From the NCBI GenBank assembly GCA_025927575.1, contig JAICLJ010000027.1:1-38505 (forward strand): 38,505 bases of DNA, written 5' to 3'. The position numbers and the translations under genes are program-made. This document shows positions 24,506 to 32,585 of this stretch, piece by piece. This DNA is from Bryobacteraceae bacterium (GTDB lineage: Bacteria > Acidobacteriota > Terriglobia > Bryobacterales > Bryobacteraceae). The notes under the pieces were generated by a model. The model saw nothing but the letters and a program-made list of their open reading frames with translations. It made no database searches and was not told the origin of the DNA. Position 1 is the first letter of the stretch; each line of letters begins with the position of its first letter.

Positions 24506-25798
24506 ATGGAACCAAAGATGTCGTCATGGTTGCGATCGCAACGACTCCTTCCTCTGGCGCTTGCGATTTTCGTTGTACCGGGAGCTATTGCGCAGCGCGG
24601 CAATTCGGGCGCCGGGTCGCGAGGCTCGACCACTCCCACTGCCCCCAATACGACCACGCCGAACAACACGCCCGGGACGAACACCCCTGGCATGAATACC
24701 CCGGGAAATAACCGCAACACGCTCGGCACATACAACCCTCAGGGCCCACTCGGGATGCCGATGCCAATTTTTCTGTCCGGTCGCGTGTTATTCGATGACG
24801 GTACCAAGCCAAACACGAACATCGTCATCCAGCGCGTATGCTTCGGGAATCCTATTCCGGAAACGCACGCCGATTCGCACGGGCATTTTAGCTTTCAGGT
24901 CGGGCAGAATCAGGCCGCCATCTCGGATGCGAGCGTCGATAACTCAGCGCAGGGAATGCCCCCCGGCTATGGCGGCCGGCAGTCTTCCAATGAACAAATG
25001 ACCGGCATGGGCTTATCGCAAGGAATAACGGAACGTCAGCTGCAACGCTGCGAAATCCAGGCCGCGTATCCGGGCTACCGTTCCGACGTTATCAGCCTTG
25101 CGACGCACAGAAGCCTGGACAGTCCGGACCTGGGCGTTATCGTCTTGCATCGCCTTGCAAACGTGCAGGGCACAACGATCAGCATGACAAGCGCGCTCGC
25201 CCCCAAGAAGGCGCGCAAGGCTTATGAAAAAGGTCTGCGGCTTGCGTCGAGGGGCAAGCTGGACGATGCTGAGACGCACATGCAAGAAGCTGTGACAGCT
25301 TATCCGAAATATGCCGAAGCGTGGTATCAACTAGGGCGTCTGCAACAGGCGCGCCAGGACGTGGGCGCGGCAAAGAAATCGTACACGGCCGCGCTTCAGT
25401 CGGACTCCAAATATGTGAGTCCGCACGATCAACTGGCGGTGCTCGCCGCGCAGGAAGGCAAGTGGCAGGAAGCGGCCGATCAGAGCAGGCAGGTTGTCTC
25501 TCTGAATCCTGTGGAGTTTCCGGAAGCCTGGTATCTGAATGCGCTAGCAAACTACAACCTGAAGCATGCCGACATCGCCCAAAAAAGCGCCGAGGAAACA
25601 CTGCGGGTGGATGGCCGCCACAAGTTTCCGCAAGTCGAGACTCTACTGGCTCAGATCTATGCCGAACAAGGCGACTATCCGGCGGCAGCCGCGCACTTAC
25701 AGGAATATTTAAAACTGCGGCCGGACGCAAAGAACGCAGCCCTGCTGAAGCAGGAGCTTTCGAAACTGCAGGATGCAATTGCCCAGGCGAAGAAGTGA
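24506..25798 (+). CDS. Exported TPR protein with N-terminal carboxypeptidase-regulatory-like domain
   Basis: The protein is 430 residues from the ATG at 24506, which has GGGAGG five bases upstream. Signal peptide residues 1-29 end PGAIA|Q. A Thr/Asn/Pro/Gly low-complexity spacer (about 38-72) follows, built of repeated NTPG and TTPN units. A small beta-sandwich (LSGRVLFDDGTKPNTNIVIQ, HADSHGHFSFQVG) resembles the carboxypeptidase regulatory domain common in acidobacterial secreted proteins. Residues about 235-425 form five or so tetratricopeptide repeats (YAEAWYQLGRLQQARQDVGA, AEQGDYPAAAAHLQEYLKLR). It probably acts as a periplasmic or cell-surface scaffold. Binding partners are unknown. Confidence 0.9.
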   Translation: MEPKMSSWLRSQRLLPLALAIFVVPGAIAQRGNSGAGSRGSTTPTAPNTTTPNNTPGTNTPGMNTPGNNRNTLGTYNPQGPLGMPMPIFLSGRVLFDDGTKPNTNIVIQRVCFGNPIPETHADSHGHFSFQVGQNQAAISDASVDNSAQGMPPGYGGRQSSNEQMTGMGLSQGITERQLQRCEIQAAYPGYRSDVISLATHRSLDSPDLGVIVLHRLANVQGTTISMTSALAPKKARKAYEKGLRLASRGKLDDAETHMQEAVTAYPKYAEAWYQLGRLQQARQDVGAAKKSYTAALQSDSKYVSPHDQLAVLAAQEGKWQEAADQSRQVVSLNPVEFPEAWYLNALANYNLKHADIAQKSAEETLRVDGRHKFPQVETLLAQIYAEQGDYPAAAAHLQEYLKLRPDAKNAALLKQELSKLQDAIAQAKK

Positions 25799-25832
25799 AT
25801 GCAGCGGCCGGACTCGGCTACCCTGAAAGTGG

Positions 25833-26267
25833 ATGGCTTTTCTCGATCCTACTCCCGATCCGATCCGGCAAGGACTCATCGATCTTCGCAACAACCTGCT
25901 CCGATTGCACAAGACTTTACTCGATTCGGAGAAGCGCACCTATGAGCGTGTGCATGGGAAGATTCCTACGCCCGGCGCATTTTTGCAGCTTCTGCTCAAC
26001 GATCCATGGTTTGCCTGGCTGCGGCCCGTAACCACGCTGGTAGTAGAAATCGACGAGATCCTTGCAGGAAAAGAAGCAGCGACGGAAGACACTGCCCAGC
26101 AGTTGTTCGTGCAGGCGCGAAACCTCATCACGTCAACGGAAGAGGGCAACGGGCTCGGCAAAGCTTACTTCGACGCTCTGCAACGCAATCCCGACGTTGC
26201 CGTTCTGCATGGTGAAGTGATGAAGGTGTTCTCGTCGTATAAAAAAGGCGAACGGGCCAAACTGTAG
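25833..26267 (+). CDS. Conserved hypothetical soluble protein
   Basis: This 144-residue, mostly helical, soluble protein has no recognised motif. The N-terminal half reads as amphipathic helices (IRQGLIDLRNNLLRLHKTLL, DSEKRTYERVHGK) followed by GAFLQLLLNDPWFAWLRPVT and a C-terminal helical part ending VMKVFSSYKKGERAKL. There is no signal peptide. GAAAGTGG lies just before the ATG. It starts 34 bases after the TPR gene on the same strand and may be co-transcribed. Function unknown. Confidence 0.75.
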   Translation: MAFLDPTPDPIRQGLIDLRNNLLRLHKTLLDSEKRTYERVHGKIPTPGAFLQLLLNDPWFAWLRPVTTLVVEIDEILAGKEAATEDTAQQLFVQARNLITSTEEGNGLGKAYFDALQRNPDVAVLHGEVMKVFSSYKKGERAKL

Positions 26268-26348
26268 TTTATCCGATTATCGGCGAAAGCAAAGACCGCC
26301 CGTCACAGCGAACAGCGAAATCTCGCGCTGAAGAGTCACTCAAACCCG

Positions 26349-26377
26349 TTGACAGAATTGATGCTCCTTTATACGAA
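26349..26377 (+). promoter_or_regulatory. Sigma-70-like promoter candidate
   Basis: TTGACA (26349-26354) is a perfect -35 consensus, followed after 15-17 bases by TATACGAA (26370-26377) as a -10. Transcription from here would give a 5' leader of about 300 bases to the giant secreted-protein gene. Confidence 0.5.
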
Positions 26378-26433
26378 ATAGCGTTACATTTGCCTGCGGA
26401 ATATAAGTACTGGCATGGATCGATTCGGTAACA

Positions 26434-26450
26434 CCGTACCGACAGTACGG
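26434..26450. promoter_or_regulatory. Inverted repeat in the leader
   Basis: CCGTAC (26434-26439) and GTACGG (26445-26450) form a perfect 6-base inverted repeat with a five-base centre, roughly 55 bases past the -10 candidate. It could be an operator or an RNA hairpin. Confidence 0.35.
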
Positions 26451-26693
26451 CATTAATTCGATTTTCACCTGAACTTACTGGTCATTTATGAGATATTTTG
26501 TAAATTCAGGAGAAGGAAGCGTTCTGGATCACGATTGGGCCGATGTGAGCATTTACGCCAATCGGTGGGCCAGCGCGACGGTTTAGGACGGGGTGTTCGG
26601 AACCGATGCGCAACTCCGCACGCCTTCAGTTTCTCCTCAGATAGTTAGGTCCGCCCTCTCTCACGCGGGCTTAACTTCAACTCGGAGGGTCTG

Positions 26694-29600
26694 ATGTGTC
26701 GCAAACATGGGTCACGAATTAGGATACCCGCCAGCAACAAAGTAAACCGCTACTTTGTTGGCGACTCCGGTCTGTCGTGTGTCGCGGCGGTGTTGCTGGC
26801 TTTTCTCCTGACTGGCGCCGCATCCGCTCAAACCAGCGTAGTGACCCAGCACAACGACATAGCGAGAACCGGGCAGAATTTGCAGGAGAGCACGCTGACT
26901 CCCAGCAACGTCAGTACGTCCACTTTCGGAAGGCTGTTCTCAATCCCACTGGACGGATTCGTTTACGCCCAGCCGCTTTATTTGCCGAATCTTACAATTC
27001 CCGGCAAAGGCGCGCATAATGTCGTCTTCATCGCGACCGAACATGACAGCGTCTATGCCGTGGATGCGGATAGTAACGATGGCTCCAACGCAACTCCTCT
27101 CTGGCAAATCACGCTTCTCGATGCGGCGCATGGAGCGGCCTCCGGAGCGACAACCGAACCATACACTGACGTGGGCACAACCGACACGATTCCCGAAATC
27201 GGCATCACCGGGACACCTGTCATCGATACCGCGTCCGGCACGATGTACGTGGTAGGCCAGACGGTCGAGAACGGGAAAGCGATACAGCGGCTTCACGCGT
27301 TAGATATCAGTACGGGGGCTGAGAAATTCGGAGGCCCCGTGACCATAAAGGCGTCCACGCCGGGTTCCGGAAACGGCAGTTCCGGCGGCATCCTGAATTT
27401 CGATCCCAAGTGGCAGTACAACCGCGCGGGTCTGTTGTTGCTGCATGGGATCGTGTATATCGGTTTCGGATCGCACGGCGACAATGGCCCATGGCACGGC
27501 TGGGTGCTTTCCTACGATGCGACAACTCTCGCGCAAAAGGGAGTTTTCTGCACAACTCCGAATGGCATTGGCTCCGGCGTCTGGGCGGCCGGTACCGGAC
27601 TCGCCGCCGACATCGTCGATCCAATCAACCACCCGTTTGGACGGCTGTTCGTCGCAACTGGAAATGGATCTTACAACGCGACTTCACCCTATAACAACAC
27701 CATGAACTTTGGGGACGACCACATCCGCTTCGATCTGACGAACGGCGCCTTGACCCCCATGGATGCGTTCACACCCTCGAATCAGCAGTCTCTGAACGAA
27801 GGCGATACCGATGTAGGCTCGGGCGGAATTCTGTTGCTTCCCGATCAGGCAGCGGGCGGACACACACACTTGCTTGTGCAAGCGGGAAAGCAAGGCGTCA
27901 TCTATCTTGTCGATCGCGACACAATGGGTGGCTATAACACGACCGACAACATCGTGCAAGAGCTGACCGGACAGACGGGCGGACTTTGGAGCGTGCCTGC
28001 CTACTGGAACAAAAACGTGTATCTGTGGGGCAGGAACGATCGCCTGAAGGCCTTCTCCTTTGTTAATGGCAAGCTGTCGGCCACACCCACCTCGGTTTCC
28101 CAAGAAGTGTCCGGATTTCCTGGGTCCACTCCGAGCATATCGGCAAATGGCGCTACGAATGCCATCGTGTGGTCCATTCAGAGCGACGGCTACAAAGCGA
28201 ACACACCATCGATTCTCATGGCGCACGATGCTACGAACGTGGCCACCACATTGTATTCGAGCAGTCAAAATCCGGCGCGTGACAATCCTGGTAATGCCGT
28301 TAAATTTACCGTGCCCACGGTTGTAAACGGCAAGGTGTACGTCGGCACGCAGTATCAGCTCAGTGTTTACGGCTTGTTGAACGGTCGCGTGCAAGCGGCG
28401 GCTCCCGAATTTAGCCCGGCAAGCAAATCGTTCAACGGCACTCTATCTGTAACGATCAGCGATGCAACGCCAGGAGCGGTCATTTACTACACCACGGATG
28501 GGAGCACTCCGACTGGAGCTTCGACACCGTACACAGGCCCGATCGCGGTGGATTCGACGACCACTATTAATGCGATTGCGAACGCAGCGGGTTATCTACC
28601 GAGTCCCCTCGGCTCCGCTACCTATACGCTGTCGACACAGGTCGCGACGCCCACTTTTTCTCCGGCTGCCGGTAACTACACTTCGGCTCAGCAGGTAACG
28701 ATTTCCGACACTACCGCGAACACGACAATTTACTACACGCTGGACGGCAGCACTCCAACGACCTCATCGAAACTCTACTCGGGCCCCATCGCGGTGAACT
28801 CGACAACAACGGTGAATGCGATCGGCGTTGCGGCAGGCCTGACGAACAGCCCCGTCGCCTCGGCTGCCTATTTTATCCAAGTAGGAGGTACCGGCATTGA
28901 CTTCGGCAGTGGTTTCGCGAATGCCTTGAGCACCATGGCGTTCAATGGAAGCACTGTGCTGGACGGGTCCCGGCTTGAACTGACGACAGGTGCCGCCAAT
29001 CAGGGTGGTAGCGCGTTCTCCAACACTCCGATCGACATCCGGTCGTTCACAACGGATTTCACATTCCAATTAACAAATGCTACAGCCGATGGAATGACGT
29101 TTACCATTCAGAACAAGACACCCTCGTCCGTGGGGCAGGGGGGCGGCGGCCTTGGATATGGTCCCGATGCGCCGAGCGGGCCCCCTGGCATCGGGAAAAG
29201 CATCGCAGTCAAATTCGACCTGTACAACAATGCCGGCGAGGGCACGGATTCCACCGGGCTCTATATGAACGGCGCCTCTCCCACGACACCCTCGATCGAC
29301 CTGACAAAAACGGGAGTCGACTTACACAGTGGTCACGCGATGACTGTCCACATGGCTTATGACGGCACAAACCTGGCCATGACTCTTACCGATACGGTCA
29401 CGAAAGCGACATACACGAACAGCTGGGCAGTGAATATTCCTTCCACTGTGGGAGGTAACGCCGCTTATATCGGATTTACGGGCGGCACCGGCGGTTTAAC
29501 GGCGAAACAGGAGATCCTGACCTGGACGTTTGTGAGTGCACAGACGCAGCAGACGACAGCAACACCGGTTCTGAGTCCTGGCGCGGGTACGTACACTCTG

Positions 29601-32540
29601 CCCCAGTCGATCACCATCACGGACACGACGTCGGGAGCATCCATCTTCTACACGACTGATGGCAGCACGCCGACAACCTCGTCGACGAAGTACACGGGCC
29701 CGATCGCGTTGAGCGCCACCACCACCATCAAGGCAATCGCTACCGCGGCAAATATGAGCAGCAGTTCCATCGCCAGCGCGACCTACACGGTACAGGCGGC
29801 GACTCCGACGTTCTCTCCCGCGCCGGGCTCATACACCACGGCACAATCGGTTTCCATTCTGGACACTACACCGAATGCGACCATTTATTACACGCTGAAC
29901 GGCACGCCTCCCACCACGTCCTCCCCGGTGTATAGCGGGCCAATTACGATCAGTTCCACGACAACCATCCAAGCCATTGCAGCGGCGAGCGGGCTCGCGA
30001 ATAGCCCGGCCGCTACAGGCAAATATTCGATTCAATCGAGCACACAAGGAATCGACTTTGCGAATGGCTTCACTGGAGCTACGGGCTCTATGACCTTCAA
30101 CGGCGTTGCAAGGCTGGATACGTCGAAGCTACAGATAACGAACGGCGGCGTGAGTCAAGCGGGCAGCGCATTCTTCAATATGCCGGTGAACATTCAATCA
30201 TTCGACAGCACCTTTACGTTCCAGTTGGCGAATGCGAAGGCCGACGGATTCACGTTCACCATACAAGGGCCAGGTGCGAACTCGATTGGCCCGGGTGGCG
30301 GGGGACTCGGCTACGGACCCGATCACGCCGGCGGCACGGGCGGAATACCGAACAGTGTGGCGGTGAAGTTCGACCTGTACAGCAATGTGGGTGAAGGCGC
30401 CGATTCAACAGGCCTGTACACCAACGGAGCATCGCCGACTCTGCCGGCTGTCGATTTAACAAACACGGGGATCAACCTGCACAGCGGCGACACAATGTCC
30501 GTGCATATGACCTATGACGGCACGACCCTCGCAATGACGATAACCGATAGCGTCACTAAGGCGAGTTATTCGACGAGTTGGCCAGTTCAGATACCTTCGG
30601 TCATCGGCTCGAACACCGCGTACGTCGGATTCACGGGCGGCACGGGCGGGTTGACCGCTAACCAGGAGATCCTGACATGGACGTTCGGCAGCGCGAGCGG
30701 GGTGACAGCCGTGGCGACGCCGGTTCTCAATCCACTTGCGGGGACTTACACGACTCCGCAATCGGTGACCATCACGGATGCGACGGCCGGCGCGTCGATT
30801 TTCTATACATTAGACGGCAGCGCACCGACTCAATCGTCGTCGCCCTACACCGGCCCGATCATGATTGCCTCAACTACAACGGTGAAGGCCATTGGAATCA
30901 AAACCGGCTTCGCGAATAGCGGAGTTGCCTCGGCGACCTACACGATTCAGGTCAGTCAAGGCGGCGGCATCGATTTCGGAAGCGGCTTCGCCGGCGGCGG
31001 GAATTTTCTGACGTTCAACGGTTCGGCGACGTTGAACGGCGCCCGGCTGCAGATAACCAACGGCGGCACCGGCCAGGCAGGGAGCGCGTTTTATAACGCG
31101 CCCGTGAATGTCCAATCGTTCACAACGGATTTCGCTTTACAGCTTCTCAACCCGGTCGCGGACGGATTTACGTTTACAATTCAGGGCAATGGCCCCACAG
31201 CGCTCGGACCCCCGGGCGGCGGCCTGGGCTACGGACCCGATCACGCTGGCGGCACAGGAGGCATCGGGAAGAGTGTGGCTATCAAGTTCGATTTGTATAA
31301 CAATGTCGGCGAGGGCAAGAATTCAACCGGCCTTTATACGAACGGAGCTTCGCCTACAATTCCGTCGACGGATCTGACTAGCTCGGGAGTCAATCTGCAC
31401 AGCGGCGATTTGATGTCCATCCACATCACGTATGACGGCGCGAATCTGGCAATGACCCTCACCGATACGGTCACAAAGGCGACATTCACAACGAGTTGGC
31501 CCGTCAATATACCGGCTATCGTCGGTGGAAATACAGCGTATGCGGGTTTTACGGGTGGCACAGGGGGCTCAACCGCGGATCAGGAGGTCGTGACATGGAC
31601 GTTCGGCAGCGCGGGCGGGGTGACAGCCGTGGCTACGCCGGTTCTTAGTCCACTCGCGGGGACTTACACCACTCCGCAATCGGTGACGATCACGGATGCC
31701 ACCGCCGGCGCGTCGATCTTCTATACACTGGACGGCAGCACACCGACTCAATCGTCGTCGCCCTACACCGGCCCGATCACGATCGCCTCAACCACAACCG
31801 TGAAGGCCATTGGAATCAAAACCGGCTTGGCAAATAGCGGAGTAGCCTCGGCGACCTACACGATTCAGGTCAGTCAGGGCGGCGGCATCGATTTCGGAAG
31901 CGGCTTCGCCGGCGCCACCGGATCTATCACGCTGAATGGCTTCGCCGCGTTCGATGGATCGCGTCTCCAAATCACCAATGCCACTAACACCGCTTACCAG
32001 GCGGGCAGCGCATTCTACGACACGCCGGTTAGTATCCAGTCGTTCACGAACAACTTCACGTTCCAGGTAACGAATCCCAAGGCTGACGGCTTTACGTTTA
32101 CGATACAGGGCAACGGTCCGTCTGCCCTTGGTCCGACAGGTGGTGGCCTCGGTTATGGCCCGGATCACGCGGGCGGCGCTGGCGGCATCGGGAAGAGCGT
32201 GGCTGTCAAGTTCGATCTGTACAATAACGCCGGCGAGGGCGCCAATTCCACCGGCCTCTATACAAACGGGGCGACGCCCACGCTACCCGCCATCGACCTC
32301 ACGAACACCGGCATCGATCTGCATAGCGGCGATACAATGTCCGTGCACATGACATATAACGGCACAACTCTCGCCATGACCATCACGGACATTGTTACGA
32401 ATGCGACTTACTCGACGAGCTGGCCCGTCAACATACCATCGCTGGTTGGCGCAAACACAGCCTTCGCCGGCTTTACAGGCGGCACGGGCGGCCTAAATGC
32501 GAACCAGGAGATCCTCACCTGGACATTCGCGACACCGTAA
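26694..32540 (+). CDS. Giant secreted protein: PQQ-like propeller plus chitobiase-C-terminal and legume-lectin-like modules
   Basis: This 1948-residue protein has a long-n-region signal peptide cleaved near ASA45|Q. Residues about 46-565 form a PQQ-quinoprotein-like beta-propeller (VVTQHNDIARTGQNLQ, DSVYAVDADSNDG, GLWSVPAYWNKNVYLWGRND). Then come modules in the order C C L C C L C L C L. C, about 80 residues, is the chitobiase/beta-hexosaminidase C-terminal-like type (YYTLDGSTPT, YSGPIAV, TTTVNAI) at about 571-648, 651-729, 956-1033, 1034-1113, 1340-1419 and 1646-1725. L, about 215 residues, is L-type lectin-like (KFDLYNN-GEG--STGLYTNG, GFTGGTGG, EILTWTF) at about 734-949, 1118-1333, 1424-1639 and 1730-1948. 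L-type lectins use the FD-Y-N site to bind calcium and sugar. No C-terminal anchor or sorting signal is visible. GGAGGG precedes the ATG. It probably binds extracellular glycans. Confidence 0.88.
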   Translation: MCRKHGSRIRIPASNKVNRYFVGDSGLSCVAAVLLAFLLTGAASAQTSVVTQHNDIARTGQNLQESTLTPSNVSTSTFGRLFSIPLDGFVYAQPLYLPNLTIPGKGAHNVVFIATEHDSVYAVDADSNDGSNATPLWQITLLDAAHGAASGATTEPYTDVGTTDTIPEIGITGTPVIDTASGTMYVVGQTVENGKAIQRLHALDISTGAEKFGGPVTIKASTPGSGNGSSGGILNFDPKWQYNRAGLLLLHGIVYIGFGSHGDNGPWHGWVLSYDATTLAQKGVFCTTPNGIGSGVWAAGTGLAADIVDPINHPFGRLFVATGNGSYNATSPYNNTMNFGDDHIRFDLTNGALTPMDAFTPSNQQSLNEGDTDVGSGGILLLPDQAAGGHTHLLVQAGKQGVIYLVDRDTMGGYNTTDNIVQELTGQTGGLWSVPAYWNKNVYLWGRNDRLKAFSFVNGKLSATPTSVSQEVSGFPGSTPSISANGATNAIVWSIQSDGYKANTPSILMAHDATNVATTLYSSSQNPARDNPGNAVKFTVPTVVNGKVYVGTQYQLSVYGLLNGRVQAAAPEFSPASKSFNGTLSVTISDATPGAVIYYTTDGSTPTGASTPYTGPIAVDSTTTINAIANAAGYLPSPLGSATYTLSTQVATPTFSPAAGNYTSAQQVTISDTTANTTIYYTLDGSTPTTSSKLYSGPIAVNSTTTVNAIGVAAGLTNSPVASAAYFIQVGGTGIDFGSGFANALSTMAFNGSTVLDGSRLELTTGAANQGGSAFSNTPIDIRSFTTDFTFQLTNATADGMTFTIQNKTPSSVGQGGGGLGYGPDAPSGPPGIGKSIAVKFDLYNNAGEGTDSTGLYMNGASPTTPSIDLTKTGVDLHSGHAMTVHMAYDGTNLAMTLTDTVTKATYTNSWAVNIPSTVGGNAAYIGFTGGTGGLTAKQEILTWTFVSAQTQQTTATPVLSPGAGTYTLPQSITITDTTSGASIFYTTDGSTPTTSSTKYTGPIALSATTTIKAIATAANMSSSSIASATYTVQAATPTFSPAPGSYTTAQSVSILDTTPNATIYYTLNGTPPTTSSPVYSGPITISSTTTIQAIAAASGLANSPAATGKYSIQSSTQGIDFANGFTGATGSMTFNGVARLDTSKLQITNGGVSQAGSAFFNMPVNIQSFDSTFTFQLANAKADGFTFTIQGPGANSIGPGGGGLGYGPDHAGGTGGIPNSVAVKFDLYSNVGEGADSTGLYTNGASPTLPAVDLTNTGINLHSGDTMSVHMTYDGTTLAMTITDSVTKASYSTSWPVQIPSVIGSNTAYVGFTGGTGGLTANQEILTWTFGSASGVTAVATPVLNPLAGTYTTPQSVTITDATAGASIFYTLDGSAPTQSSSPYTGPIMIASTTTVKAIGIKTGFANSGVASATYTIQVSQGGGIDFGSGFAGGGNFLTFNGSATLNGARLQITNGGTGQAGSAFYNAPVNVQSFTTDFALQLLNPVADGFTFTIQGNGPTALGPPGGGLGYGPDHAGGTGGIGKSVAIKFDLYNNVGEGKNSTGLYTNGASPTIPSTDLTSSGVNLHSGDLMSIHITYDGANLAMTLTDTVTKATFTTSWPVNIPAIVGGNTAYAGFTGGTGGSTADQEVVTWTFGSAGGVTAVATPVLSPLAGTYTTPQSVTITDATAGASIFYTLDGSTPTQSSSPYTGPITIASTTTVKAIGIKTGLANSGVASATYTIQVSQGGGIDFGSGFAGATGSITLNGFAAFDGSRLQITNATNTAYQAGSAFYDTPVSIQSFTNNFTFQVTNPKADGFTFTIQGNGPSALGPTGGGLGYGPDHAGGAGGIGKSVAVKFDLYNNAGEGANSTGLYTNGATPTLPAIDLTNTGIDLHSGDTMSVHMTYNGTTLAMTITDIVTNATYSTSWPVNIPSLVGANTAFAGFTGGTGGLNANQEILTWTFATP
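30673..31914 (+). repeat. In-frame 918-bp tandem duplication inside the giant gene
   Basis: Bases 30673-30996 recur at 31591-31914 with an offset of exactly 918 bases (306 codons), one C+L module pair. By eye about 20 differences occur over 324 bases, many at third codon positions; the following lectin parts are more diverged. This indicates a fairly recent unit duplication or gene conversion. Confidence 0.85.
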
Positions 32541-32561
32541 TTGGGAGGGCTCGCCGGCGAT

Positions 32562-32585
32562 ATGGAGCCTTCGCCTGGACGTTGA
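32562..32585 (+). other. Seven-codon mini-frame overlapping the next gene's start
   Basis: GGGAGGG at 32543-32549 is followed by an ATG at 32562 encoding MEPSPGR and a TGA (32583-32585) that overlaps the TTG used as start of the S9B-like gene (TTGA). It may be a coupling leader. Alternatively one T has been lost and the mini-frame is the true N-terminus, which would then read MEPSPGRLIPFALPLACV. Confidence 0.35.

Larger units (their letters stand above)
26268..26693 (+). other. Long intergenic leader upstream of the giant secreted protein
   Basis: About 425 bases without a convincing gene, less GC-rich than its surroundings. It holds a promoter-like pair, an inverted repeat, and a 32-codon frame (26488-26586) without a ribosome binding site. 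It ends in CGGAGGG six bases before the ATG of the giant gene. I compared it by eye with the cyclic-di-GMP-I riboswitch consensus and saw no match. Confidence 0.5.

Noticed and set aside
26488-26586. 32-codon frame in the leader of the giant gene
   Set aside because: No Shine-Dalgarno and no similarity recognised; kept only as a note in the leader entry.
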